NCBI RefSeq assembly: GCF_020911945.1
Contig: NZ_CP087135.1
Coordinates: 3,383,501-3,447,500, forward strand
Length of the DNA: 64,000 nucleotides
Direction: 5' to 3'
Origin: Flavobacterium galactosidilyticum
GTDB lineage: Bacteria > Bacteroidota > Bacteroidia > Flavobacteriales > Flavobacteriaceae
Both the position numbers and the translations under genes were made by a program. Of the stretch, positions 25,413 through 33,424 are shown piece by piece (position 1 is the first letter of the stretch; the number at the start of each line of letters is the position of its first letter). Below the pieces are notes generated by a model. That model saw only the letters and a list, made by a program, of their open reading frames with translations. It did no database searches and was not told the origin of the DNA.

Positions 25413-25745
25413 ATGAACATTGAAAACACAAAAGCCCAAATGCGCAAAGGTGTTCTCGAGTTTTGCATCTTATCTGTATTGAAAGAAAAAGATGCTTACA
25501 CATCGGAAATACTGGACACTTTGAAAGATGCAAAGTTATTAGTCGTGGAGGGAACTATTTATCCGCTACTAACAAGACTAAAAAACGACGGATTACTGAA
25601 CTATCGCTGGGAGGAATCAACATCAGGACCACCTAGAAAATATTACGGACTTACCGAAATAGGACAAACTTTTTTGAACGAACTAACTGGCACTTGGACT
25701 GAATTATCTGATGCCGTAAACCTTATAACCAACCAAAAACAATAG
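25413..25745 (+). CDS. PadR-family transcriptional regulator
   Basis: The 110-aa protein is a winged-helix PadR regulator: QMRKGVLEFCILSVLKEKDAYTSEIL (helices 1-2), VVEGTIYPLLTRLKNDGLL (recognition helix and wing) and the PPRKYYGLTEIG wing typical of the family. It lacks the long C-terminal dimerisation domain, as in short PadR-s1 members. It starts a run of three tightly packed genes (2-nt gaps) with the PspC and DUF2807 genes. PadR genes lead this PspC cluster in many Bacteroidota, so it probably represses its own operon in response to envelope stress or drugs. The DNA site is not obvious upstream, where the dispersed repeat lies. Confidence 0.9.
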   Translation: MNIENTKAQMRKGVLEFCILSVLKEKDAYTSEILDTLKDAKLLVVEGTIYPLLTRLKNDGLLNYRWEESTSGPPRKYYGLTEIGQTFLNELTGTWTELSDAVNLITNQKQ

Positions 25746-25747
25746 TC

Positions 25748-27511
25748 ATGAACAAAACTGTAAATATAAACTTAGGTGGAATGTTTTTTCACATAGATGA
25801 AGATGCATACCAAAAACTAACGCGCTATTTTGACGCAATAAAAAGATCACTATCAAACTCTTCTGGTCATGACGAAATCATAAAAGATATTGAAATGCGT
25901 GTTTCGGAATTGTTGAACGAAAAGCAAAAAACAGATAAGCACGTAATAGGGTTGAAAGATGTAGATGAGGTTATTGCCGTAATGGGACAGCCCGAAGATT
26001 ACATAATTGAAGATGACGGCACAACTGGGCCAACTTACAACAAAACATATAGTACGAGAACAAAAAAATTGTACCGCGATAAGGAAAAAGGAATGATTGG
26101 TGGTGTTGCATCCGGTTTAGGATACTATTTTGGGATTGATACTGTGTGGATTCGTTTAGCATTGATACTTTTAGTTTGGGGATTTGGTACAGGAATCATT
26201 GCGTACATTATTCTTTGGATTGTAGTACCTGAAGCTGTTACTACGTCAGAAAAACTAGAAATGACTGGGGAGCCAGTTAACATCTCGAACATTGAAAAAA
26301 AAGTAAGAGAAGAATTTGATAACGTTTCTGACAAAATAAAAAATGCAGATTATGACAAGTACGGAAACCAAATTAAAACTGGCGCAGGCAAATTAGGAAA
26401 TTCTTTCGGCGACTTCATCTTGACCATTTTTAAGATTTTCGCTAAATTCCTAGGTGTAATTTTAATAATTACGGGAATAACAACCTTATTTTTTCTGTTG
26501 GTTGGAATTTTCACATTAGGTTCTGGAGTCTTTATAGATTTCCCTTGGCAAGGTTTTATTGAAGCCGGGAATTTTACTGATTATCCTATATGGGCTTTTG
26601 GACTTTTGATGTTTTTTGCTGTTGGAATTCCTTTCTTTTTTCTAACATTATTAGGATTTAAACTTTTAGCTCCTAACATGAAATCTATTGGTAATATTGC
26701 AAAATACACCTTGCTTGCGCTATGGATAATTGCTGTTTCATTAGCGATCTCCATTGCAGTAAAACAAGCAACTGCGTTCGCCGCTGATGGTAGAGTAGTA
26801 AAAAAAGAAACTTTTAATCTAAACCCTACTGATACACTTTTCATAAAATTCAAACACAACGATTATTTTGCTAAGAACGTAGAAGAGCGCAATAATTTTA
26901 TGATAACCCAGGATTCTACTGGAATAGATATCATTTATTCTAATGAAGTTAGATTCAAAATAGAAAAAACAGATGAAAAATTGCCTTACATTCAAATTGA
27001 GAAAGAAGCCAAAGGAAAATCTTTAGCTGAGGCCAAAAAAAGAGCGGAGCAAATAAAATATGGTTATACAATCATGGGAAATCAGTTAGTTTTAGACAAC
27101 TACTTACTGACGGATTTAAAAAATAAATACAGAGATCAAGAAATTGAAATCACTTTATATTTGCCAAAAGGGACGTTGATCAAACCAGATGATTCTATGA
27201 GAGATTATGATAGAACTGATAGTGATTATTTTTTATGGAATCCAGGACAAAACGAAGTTTATAAAGTAGGTCAAAATAAAATAATCTGTATAAATTGTGC
27301 TAACACAGAAAATGACGATGTACTAAATGGCGCTGAAGATAGTACAGGCGACTATGGTGATGTTGTAATTGATACGAATGATGATACTAAGACTTCAGTA
27401 ACGATAAATCAAAAGGGAATTTCAATAAAGAAAGATTCTATTACTAATTCTGATAAAAAGTTCAAGGAATTGAAAATAAATAAAGACGGCATCATCATTA
27501 AAACGAATTAG
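25748..27511 (+). CDS. PspC-domain membrane protein
   Basis: The 587-aa protein starts with a soluble domain of about 100 residues (NLGGMFFHIDEDAYQKLTRY.., ADVDEVIAVMGQPEDY-like region), followed by a PspC domain near 105-165 (KGMIGGVASGLGYYFGID, then a membrane helix), two or three further membrane segments up to about 360 and a C-terminal beta-rich region. PspC in Proteobacteria is an inner-membrane sensor of the phage-shock envelope-stress response. Here the layout (HAAS-like N-terminus, PspC, beta domain) is the Bacteroidota version. It starts 2 nt after the PadR stop and is followed after 2 nt by a DUF2807 protein, so the three are one operon. Confidence 0.85.
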   Translation: MNKTVNINLGGMFFHIDEDAYQKLTRYFDAIKRSLSNSSGHDEIIKDIEMRVSELLNEKQKTDKHVIGLKDVDEVIAVMGQPEDYIIEDDGTTGPTYNKTYSTRTKKLYRDKEKGMIGGVASGLGYYFGIDTVWIRLALILLVWGFGTGIIAYIILWIVVPEAVTTSEKLEMTGEPVNISNIEKKVREEFDNVSDKIKNADYDKYGNQIKTGAGKLGNSFGDFILTIFKIFAKFLGVILIITGITTLFFLLVGIFTLGSGVFIDFPWQGFIEAGNFTDYPIWAFGLLMFFAVGIPFFFLTLLGFKLLAPNMKSIGNIAKYTLLALWIIAVSLAISIAVKQATAFAADGRVVKKETFNLNPTDTLFIKFKHNDYFAKNVEERNNFMITQDSTGIDIIYSNEVRFKIEKTDEKLPYIQIEKEAKGKSLAEAKKRAEQIKYGYTIMGNQLVLDNYLLTDLKNKYRDQEIEITLYLPKGTLIKPDDSMRDYDRTDSDYFLWNPGQNEVYKVGQNKIICINCANTENDDVLNGAEDSTGDYGDVVIDTNDDTKTSVTINQKGISIKKDSITNSDKKFKELKINKDGIIIKTN

Positions 27512-27513
27512 TC

Positions 27514-28254
27514 ATGTTAAAAATCATCACAATAATTACAAAATTCATCCTGGTTACCTTAACAGCCTTACTTTTTGCATCTTGTAACCAATCGATAAAT
27601 CTGAATTCGATAAAGGGAAGTGGCAACGTAACCATTGAAAATCGTCGCATAGATGGAACTTTCAAAAGTGTAGAAGTGAGTAATGCTATCGATCTTGTTA
27701 TTGAACAAGGCGATAATACTGCAATAAGCGTTGAAGCGGATGATAATTTGCAAAAACACATTACGACCAGAGTAGAAAATGGCGTTCTTATTGTGGCGTG
27801 TGATTACAACTCTTTTTTTAATATCGAATCAAAAAAAGTCATCGTAAAAACGCCAATAATTGAAGAGTTATCTGCTTCAAGTGCGGCAACGATTAACAGT
27901 GTCAATACATTGAGAAGCGAAAATATATCTTTTAGAACTTCTAGCGCCGCAACAATCAATGTAAATGTTAAATCAGATAATATACATAGTAAATCGAGCA
28001 GTGGAAGCTCAATAACTTTAGAAGGAATGGCACTAAATCTAGAAGCTTTAGCATCAAGCGGAAGTTCTATAAATGCGGGTTCACTATTAGTTAATGATAT
28101 AATTGCAAAATCGTCCAGTGGTTCAACAATTCGTGTTCACCCTATTGTGAATTTGAATGCAACTGCTACTAGTGGAAGTAATATCTCATACAAAAACCAG
28201 CCTCAAACAATTCGTAAAATGGTTCATTCCGGCGGTAGCGTTGATAAGCAATAA
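27514..28254 (+). CDS. Head GIN domain (DUF2807) lipoprotein
   Basis: The 246-aa lipoprotein (lipobox LFASC, residues about 20-24) is a DUF2807 right-handed beta-helix. KGSGNVTIENRRIDGTFKSVEVS opens the domain and the repeated short strands with Ser/Gly turns (SSAATINS.., SSGSSITLEG, SSGSSINAGS, SSGSTIRVHP) form the coil of the helix. The repeated SSGS-type turns are regular, about 20 residues apart. Function is unknown; the family is common in Bacteroidota, often next to PspC, as here. Third gene of the PadR operon, ending at a terminator. Confidence 0.85.
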   Translation: MLKIITIITKFILVTLTALLFASCNQSINLNSIKGSGNVTIENRRIDGTFKSVEVSNAIDLVIEQGDNTAISVEADDNLQKHITTRVENGVLIVACDYNSFFNIESKKVIVKTPIIEELSASSAATINSVNTLRSENISFRTSSAATINVNVKSDNIHSKSSSGSSITLEGMALNLEALASSGSSINAGSLLVNDIIAKSSSGSTIRVHPIVNLNATATSGSNISYKNQPQTIRKMVHSGGSVDKQ

Positions 28255-28273
28255 AATTACCAATTAGAACATT

Positions 28274-28305
28274 AAAAACATCCACCAGTATGGATGTTTT
28301 TTTTT
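28274..28305 (+). terminator. Terminator of the PadR-PspC-DUF2807 operon
   Basis: AAAAACATCCA and TGGATGTTTTT form an 11-bp stem with loop CCAGTA followed by a T run, 20 nt after the DUF2807 stop. Confidence 0.85.
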
Positions 28306-28479
28306 GCAACAGAAGCGTCACTACTAAGTAACTATGGTTATATATTTAAAAATCTGAAAGAATCGAAAATAAAAATAATGAATAGTAAAAGGAGAAAACC
28401 TTCTGTAAATAAAAAGATAGACTACTAAAATAATTTCTTTAAAATACAAAATTACCCCTTACAACGATTATGATTTCTT

Positions 28480-28487
28480 TATATTTG
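28480..28487 (+). promoter_or_regulatory. Candidate -7 element of second DUF2807 gene
   Basis: TATATTTG, an exact TAnnTTTG match, lies 23 nt upstream of the ATG at 28511. It overlaps the more upstream potential start codon (28487), which supports the ATG. Confidence 0.55.
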
Positions 28488-28510
28488 TGACTACTCTAAT
28501 ACAAATTGTT

Positions 28511-29344
28511 ATGAAAAAATATATTACATTGCTTCTACTTGTTTTGTCTACAACAGTATTATTAGCGCAGAAAAAGGAAAAAATAAAGGGTTCAAAAATA
28601 GTTACTACAGAGCGTCGTGACATTGATAATTTTCAAGAATTAGTAATTGAAGATAATCTTGAAGTACACTTAGAGAGAGGAGAAAAAGCAGAAGTTAAAA
28701 TTGAAGCTGACGAAAATCTTCACGAGATCATTTCATTGGAACAATACAACAAAACTTTACGAATTTACACTACTCAGCTGGCTAGTAGTTATAAAAAAAT
28801 GATTGTACGAGTGACCTATACTGATAATTTGAATTTGATTTCTTCAAAAAACGAGTCTTCTATAAATGCAATTCAAGAACTTTTGCTAGATAAAGTTACT
28901 ATAAATGCATTTGACTCCTCTAAACTATTCATAAATGTTAAGACTCAAAATTTTGTTCTTCAAGCAGGAGACAAAACAAAAACAGAATTAAATTTAAAAT
29001 CTGAAAACACGACAATCCAATTGAATAAAAATGCTTCTTTGAAAGCATTAGTTATTACAGATGTTTTGAAAGTAGATCAGTATCAAAAATCGAGTGCTAC
29101 TGTGGAAGGAAATGCAACAAGCGCAGCTATTCGCTTAGATAATAATGCTTCATTTACCGGAAATAAATTAAACACAGTAAGCGCTACTATAACCACTGAA
29201 AGCTACACCAACTGCAGCTTATTTGTGGAAAAAGAAGTGATTATCGACGCTATAAATAAATCTGAAATTCAACTTTTAGGCAGTCCAAAAATAGAGATAA
29301 GCAAGTTTTTAGATGAAGCTAAATTGATTAAGAAATTAAAATAA
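28511..29344 (+). CDS. Second DUF2807 (head GIN-like) secreted protein
   Basis: The ATG at 28511 gives a 277-aa protein with a signal peptide (ends TVLLAQ, residue 18), no lipobox. The start KGSKIVTTERRDIDNFQELVIEDNLEVHLERGEKAEVKIEADENLH matches the beginning of the DUF2807 fold, as in the preceding lipoprotein. The following repeats are less regular, with Asn/Lys- rather than Ser/Gly-rich turns. It is a separate transcription unit with its own promoter, so it is a paralogue rather than part of the PadR operon. It may be a periplasmic binding or scaffold protein; nothing more can be said. Confidence 0.8.
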   Translation: MKKYITLLLLVLSTTVLLAQKKEKIKGSKIVTTERRDIDNFQELVIEDNLEVHLERGEKAEVKIEADENLHEIISLEQYNKTLRIYTTQLASSYKKMIVRVTYTDNLNLISSKNESSINAIQELLLDKVTINAFDSSKLFINVKTQNFVLQAGDKTKTELNLKSENTTIQLNKNASLKALVITDVLKVDQYQKSSATVEGNATSAAIRLDNNASFTGNKLNTVSATITTESYTNCSLFVEKEVIIDAINKSEIQLLGSPKIEISKFLDEAKLIKKLK

Positions 29345-29421
29345 TAAAATTCTTTAGCTTTTAGATCTTTACAATACTTTATAAAATCGCTTGAAAAAGA
29401 ATTAAAAATTACGTCTCTCTA

Positions 29422-29496
29422 AAATTATTATACAAAAAAAAGCCGAAACACTCTGTTCGGCATTTTGTCGGGGCGGCAGGATTCGAACCTGCGGCC
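29422..29496. repeat. Direct repeat, copy A of tRNA 3' end plus terminator
   Basis: This 75-nt segment is about 90 percent identical to 29792-29865. Both consist of AAATTATTATAC, an A run, a GCCGAA..TTCGGC hairpin and the 3' end of a proline-tRNA-like sequence. The copies flank the GIY-YIG gene. Confidence 0.8.
29436..29466 (-). terminator. Terminator after the tRNA 3'-end copy
   Basis: On the minus strand a GCCGAACA..TGTTTCGGC-type hairpin is followed by eight T. It is the copy of the terminator that follows the intact tRNA-Pro. Confidence 0.65.
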
Positions 29497-29526
29497 TTCC
29501 CGCCATTGCGGGACGCTACAACCGAT
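29469..29526 (-). pseudogene. Partial tRNA: 3' half only
   Basis: The T-arm and acceptor 3' strand (29469-29496) match the intact tRNA-Pro except one base, but further upstream the sequence turns into a TCCCGC/GCGGGA hairpin with a 4-nt loop that cannot form a normal 7-nt anticodon loop, and the 5' acceptor strand is missing. This is a remnant or an attachment-site-like duplicate, not a working tRNA. Confidence 0.7.
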
Positions 29527-29541
29527 AATATTAATTAAATT

Positions 29542-29784
29542 TTACAATAAGGTAATGTCCTCCAAATACCTTTTAGCACCTCTTTTTTTAACTTTACTCT
29601 CTATTTGTAAGGCTTCAGATCGCGTATTAAATTGTAACTGATGAATTAAAGTCCATGGCTTTCCCGATTTAGTAGATACACTTAAACCAGAATTATGTCT
29701 ATTTAATCTGTCTTCAAGATTGTTTGTTTGTCCTGTATAATATTTCAAGGAAGTTTTGCTAAAAAGAATGTAAACTGTATACAT
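29542..29784 (-). CDS. GIY-YIG nuclease-domain protein
   Basis: Starting at ATG 29784 (MYTVYILFS) the product is 80 aa, a minimal GIY-YIG domain of the UPF0213/YhbQ type: VYILFS (GIY equivalent), KYYTGQTNNLEDRLNRHNSG (YIG and catalytic Arg region) and a C-terminal EALQIESKVKKRGAKRYLED with the family Glu. The frame is open farther upstream into the tRNA gene, but that extension is a tRNA translation artefact. It lies just downstream of a tRNA terminator, between two copies of the tRNA 3' end. Such tiny GIY-YIG ORFs next to tRNA or rRNA genes are common in Flavobacteria and behave like mobile genes. Whether it is active is unknown. Confidence 0.8.
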   Translation of the reverse strand: MYTVYILFSKTSLKYYTGQTNNLEDRLNRHNSGLSVSTKSGKPWTLIHQLQFNTRSEALQIESKVKKRGAKRYLEDITLL

Positions 29785-29791
29785 AAGCGTG

Positions 29792-29865
29792 AAATTATTA
29801 TACAAAAAAAGCCGAAACATTATGTTCGGCTTTTTGTCGGGGTGGCAGGATTCGAACCTGCGGCC
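29792..29865. repeat. Direct repeat, copy B of tRNA 3' end plus terminator
   Basis: This is the copy attached to the intact tRNA-Pro; see 29422-29496. The two copies lie 370 nt apart and bracket the GIY-YIG gene. Confidence 0.8.
29806..29833 (-). terminator. Terminator of tRNA-Pro
   Basis: Reading the minus strand, GCCGAAC..GTTTCGGC forms a hairpin followed by seven T immediately after the tRNA 3' end. Confidence 0.7.
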
Positions 29866-29911
29866 TCCTGCTCCCAAAGCAGGCGCGATAACCGAGCTAC
29901 GCTACACCCCG
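29838..29911 (-). tRNA. tRNA-Pro (anticodon TGG)
   Basis: The 74-nt minus-strand sequence folds as a complete cloverleaf. The acceptor stem is CGGGGTG paired with CACCCCG, there is a D arm with AGCTCGGTT, an anticodon stem CCTGC/GCAGG with loop TTTGGGA (anticodon TGG), and a T arm GCAGGTTCGAATCCTGC. CCA is not encoded. A terminator and then a GIY-YIG gene follow. Confidence 0.95.
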
Positions 29912-30031
29912 TAATCGGGTGCAAATATAAAACTTTATTTCGTTATACAAGGAATAATTTTAAATTGATTATAATTATTTTTTAATAGTTAATTATGATG
30001 GTAGTTATGAAACAAATTTTAATAAAAAACA

Positions 30032-30039
30032 TACATTTG
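30032..30039 (+). promoter_or_regulatory. Candidate -7 element of trxB
   Basis: TACATTTG, an exact TAnnTTTG match, 31 nt before the trxB ATG. Confidence 0.55.
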
Positions 30040-30070
30040 CAATCATAAAAAATTATAATAAAATCTTGTT

Positions 30071-31018
30071 ATGTCAGATACTATCGAAAAAATTAAATGT
30101 CTTATTATAGGTTCTGGTCCTGCTGGTTATACTGCAGCTATTTATGCCGCTAGAGCGAATATTTTCCCCGTTTTATATCAAGGTATGCAGCCTGGAGGCC
30201 AACTTACTACAACTAATGAAGTAGAAAACTGGCCTGGAAATCCTGAGGGAATCACAGGTCCAGAAATGATGGTGGGTTTACAAGCCCAAGCGCAGCGTTT
30301 TGGTACTGATGTGCGCGATGGCTGGGCTACCAAAGTTGATTTTTCGGGAGATATTTTTAAAGTTTGGATAAATGATGTAAAAGAATTGCATTGTGAATCA
30401 GTTATTATTTCTACAGGCGCTTCAGCTAAATATCTAGGATTGCCTTCAGAACAGCACTATTTAAAAATGGGTGGTGGAGTTTCAGCTTGTGCTGTTTGTG
30501 ACGGATTTTTCTATAGAAATCAAGAAGTAGTAATTGTTGGTGCTGGTGATTCAGCATGTGAGGAAGCTCATTACTTATCTAAACTTTGTAAAAAAGTAAC
30601 GATGTTAGTACGAAGCGAAAAATTTAGAGCATCAAAAATTATGGAGGCTCGCGTTCGCAAAACTGAAAATATTACGATATTAATGAACCATGATACCGTT
30701 GAAGTATTGGGAGATGAACAAGTAGTTACTGGAGTTAAGGCTTTGAACAAAACTACTGGGGAAACGTTTGATATTCCAGCAACAGGCTTCTTCGTAGCAA
30801 TAGGACACAAACCTAATACTGATATTTTTAAAGAATATATTACGTTAGATGAAACAGGATATATTGTTAATACACCAGGAAGTTCAAAGACAAATGTTGA
30901 AGGTGTTTTTGTAGCGGGTGATGCAGCAGATCATGTGTATCGTCAAGCAATTACTGCTGCTGGTACCGGTTGTATGGCTGCCCTTGATGCTGAAAGATAT
31001 CTAGCTGCAAAGGAATAA
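30071..31018 (+). CDS. trxB: Thioredoxin reductase
   Basis: The 315-aa flavoprotein has the FAD-binding GSGPAGYTAAIYAARA (about 14-29), the redox-active CAVC (Cys about 140 and 143), the NADPH-binding GAGDSACEEA (about 157-166) and the C-terminal FAD motif GVFVAGDAADH. It uses NADPH to reduce thioredoxin in the cytoplasm. Its length and motif order are those of bacterial low-molecular-weight TrxB. It is a single-gene unit, with a promoter element 31 nt upstream and a strong terminator 25 nt downstream. Confidence 0.97.
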   Translation: MSDTIEKIKCLIIGSGPAGYTAAIYAARANIFPVLYQGMQPGGQLTTTNEVENWPGNPEGITGPEMMVGLQAQAQRFGTDVRDGWATKVDFSGDIFKVWINDVKELHCESVIISTGASAKYLGLPSEQHYLKMGGGVSACAVCDGFFYRNQEVVIVGAGDSACEEAHYLSKLCKKVTMLVRSEKFRASKIMEARVRKTENITILMNHDTVEVLGDEQVVTGVKALNKTTGETFDIPATGFFVAIGHKPNTDIFKEYITLDETGYIVNTPGSSKTNVEGVFVAGDAADHVYRQAITAAGTGCMAALDAERYLAAKE

Positions 31019-31039
31019 TCATCTTTATAGTTTAATATA

Positions 31040-31075
31040 AAAAGAGTCCCAATTTCCACTAATTGGGACTCTTTT
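31040..31075 (+). terminator. Terminator of trxB
   Basis: AAAAGAGTCCCAATT and AATTGGGACTCTTTT form a perfect 15-bp stem with loop TCCACT, 22 nt after the stop. The symmetry lets it work in both directions. Confidence 0.9.
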
Positions 31076-31153
31076 CTTTTGAAATACTTCGAATCAATCA
31101 CATAATACTTACTTACTAAAAAAATTCGAACAAAAATTCTAGCGCAATCACTA

Positions 31154-31690
31154 TCAATCAACTTTTAAGTCCTTTTTACTAACCCATTTTTCATCTGACC
31201 TTATTTTGAACCAGTTATCCTGCTGACTATAAACTCTTAAAATCGCACCCATTTTGACACTTTCACGCTCTATCACTTTATCACTAGGTTTAGTAAGCAC
31301 ATTTAACTCATCTGCAATGACACTAACATAGTTTATAACTGCATCAGAATTAGTTTTAATTTGACCACCGCCAATTCGTGCTTTGACTAACGGAGCAAAA
31401 TCCCTATCAAAATCCGCTACTTTATTCCCGCAAAAAAATTAGTACCCGGGAAACATTTATTATTTCCCGACCCATTATTCCATAAACCAGTATCAAAACG
31501 AAATCAATGTTGGTATACAATACTTTGCGAATTAACGGCTAAATTAAACTTGGAATAAAGAGCTGCTGTAAAACCAATTATAGCGCTTTTTTTGAATGGC
31601 AGTCATTATATCTCCACCAACATCAAAATTGCCGAAATTATCGATGCAAATAGCATACGCATTAACCTCTTATACATGCAGGTGAAGTCT
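31154..31690 (-). pseudogene. SH3-domain protein, decayed
   Basis: Translating the minus strand with frame corrections gives a continuous protein-like sequence. A region GFTAALYSKFNLAVNS leads to FDTGLWNNGSGNNKCFPGT and DFDRDFAPLVKARIGGGQIK, and the end is a clear bacterial SH3 domain (VSVIADELNVLTKPSDK, then GAILRVYSQQDNWFKI), with the stop at 31154. The open part is interrupted by a TGA (about 31503, TGG expected) and frame changes near 31440 and in an A run near 31590. The N-terminus is not recognisable. Bacterial SH3 domains bind cell-wall or cell-surface ligands; the original function is unknown. At least three lesions make decay more likely than sequencing error. Confidence 0.6.
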
Positions 31691-32652
31691 CCATAATTCC
31701 TATTTTTTAATTTTTTATACTATTAAAAAGTAGAGCTGCAACTATACGTGTTGTAACTTATAAAAATCACCTAATTAATTTCTAAACATTTAACTTTAAT
31801 TCGATGAAGTTTTATTATTTAATACTTGCTTGAAAAAAAATCAGTTCACAATTTCAAAGAAGAAATTGTGAACCAAAGTATTTGAAGCCATTCCAACCCT
31901 ATCTAAAAGCAACGATTTGTACTTTTTTCAAAAGACTTTGCTAATCTGGAAGACAATTATGAATACTTTAGCTCGGCATCTATTCAAAAGCCTTATGTAT
32001 CGTATTTATGTCAGCATGCAACACTCTAATTTCTGGAGTTTTTATCATGAGTTTCGCCACTTGAGAATCTCTAAAAAGCAATTGGATTTGAACATTTCGA
32101 TAATCTAGCTTCAATATCTTGCTGTGGAAGTCCAAAATAACAGCTCAAAAAACTGTATCGATTATATCAAAAAAATTATCCTTATTAGCAGGTCATACAA
32201 GTTTTAATTTTTTGCGTTTCACTCATAGAAAAAATATTTAAAGATTAAAATAACATATCTATAATATATTTACAAAATACTAATAATAAGCTACATAAAC
32301 CCCTATCTTTTTCTAATATCTAAGTTATTACCTTTATTTAAAATGTCAATATTTTTTTGAAACGAACAGAAAAATCCTCAAAAAATTGGAAACTTCAACT
32401 TTTTATGATGTAATTATCACTATGATTTCTGGAGTTTATTCTCATTTATAATCTTTGTTTACTTTTTTCAAACTATAGCATTAACCGAATGATAGAAGCA
32501 AAAAAATCTTAAGCACATCTTCTGTCAAAGTATTACAAAAATTTAATTCTTGTACAAAAGTCAAGGAATCAGACATTAACAAATGTTAACAAAATAGATT
32601 TTCAATAACCATAAATAATTGTATTTTTACGGTTCAAAATTTAGAAAAAATA
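31691..32652. other. Gene-poor region upstream of parA
   Basis: No intact gene is seen. A degenerate minus-strand stretch near 31990-32150 reads in shifted frames as protein-like (YFGLPQQDIEARLSK, then RDSQVAKLMIKTPEIRVLHA), suggesting another decayed gene that I cannot identify. The rest is AT-rich. It also holds the hairpin at 31844-31873 and presumably the parA promoter; no exact TAnnTTTG is visible before parA. Confidence 0.45.
31844..31873. repeat. Perfect 12-bp inverted repeat
   Basis: GTTCACAATTTC and GAAATTGTGAAC are perfect inverted copies with a 6-nt loop. There is no T run. It lies in the decayed region and has no gene close by to explain it. Confidence 0.6.
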
Positions 32653-33420
32653 ATGGGCAAAATCATTGCGATTGCTAATCAAAAAGGAGGCGTTGGAAAG
32701 ACTACCACATCAGTTAATCTTGCTGCTTCATTAGGAGTTTTAGAAAAAAAAGTATTACTTATTGATGCTGATCCACAGGCAAATGCTAGTTCCGGCTTAG
32801 GAATTGATGTTGAATCTATTGAAATAGGTACGTATCAAATTCTAGAACATAGTCACACACCAAAAGAGGCTATTATAAAATGCACTGCTATAAATGTTGA
32901 CATTATACCTGCTCACATTGACCTAGTTGCCATCGAAATCGAATTAGTAGACAAGGAGAACAGAGAATATATGTTCAAAACAGCCTTGGAAAGTGTTAAA
33001 GATGAGTACGATTTTATCATCATCGATTGCGCACCATCATTAGGTTTGTTGACTCTAAATGCTTTAACAGCTGCTGATTCAGTAATTATTCCAATACAAT
33101 GCGAGTATTTTGCGTTAGAAGGCTTAGGGAAATTACTAAACACGATAAAAAGTATCCAAAAAGTACATAATCCAGATTTAGATATCGAAGGACTATTATT
33201 AACCATGTTTGACTCAAGATTACGTTTATCCAATCAGGTAGTTGAGGAGGTTCAAAAACACTTTAACGATATGGTTTTTGAAACCATCATCCAAAGAAAT
33301 GTGAAGTTGAGTGAAGCACCAAGTTTTGGCGAAAGCATTATAAACTATGACGCTACAAGTAAAGGGGCAATTAACTACCTGCATCTTGCTCAAGAAGTTA
33401 TAAAGAAAAATAGCAAATAA
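32653..33420 (+). CDS. parA: Chromosome-partitioning ATPase ParA/Soj
   Basis: The 255-aa protein has the deviant Walker A KGGVGKTT (residues 11-18) right at the N-terminus, the A' motif LLIDADPQANAS and Walker B (FIIIDCAPSLGLLT). The short N-terminus without a helix-turn-helix identifies the Soj type of chromosomal ParA. It forms ATP-dependent dimers on nucleoid DNA and is moved by ParB. parB follows 4 nt after its stop. A parS site (TGTTNCACGTGAAACA type) was not seen in the window. Confidence 0.97.
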   Translation: MGKIIAIANQKGGVGKTTTSVNLAASLGVLEKKVLLIDADPQANASSGLGIDVESIEIGTYQILEHSHTPKEAIIKCTAINVDIIPAHIDLVAIEIELVDKENREYMFKTALESVKDEYDFIIIDCAPSLGLLTLNALTAADSVIIPIQCEYFALEGLGKLLNTIKSIQKVHNPDLDIEGLLLTMFDSRLRLSNQVVEEVQKHFNDMVFETIIQRNVKLSEAPSFGESIINYDATSKGAINYLHLAQEVIKKNSK

Positions 33421-33424
33421 TTTT

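Noticed and set aside
29785..29877. N-terminal extension of the GIY-YIG frame (MGAGGRRFESCHPDKK)
   Set aside because: It reads through the tRNA and its terminator; the ATG at 29784 gives a complete domain.
29728..29985. Open frame across the tRNA-Pro (VAGFEPAASCSQSRRDNRATL)
   Set aside because: This is the well-known false translation of a tRNA gene on the opposite strand.
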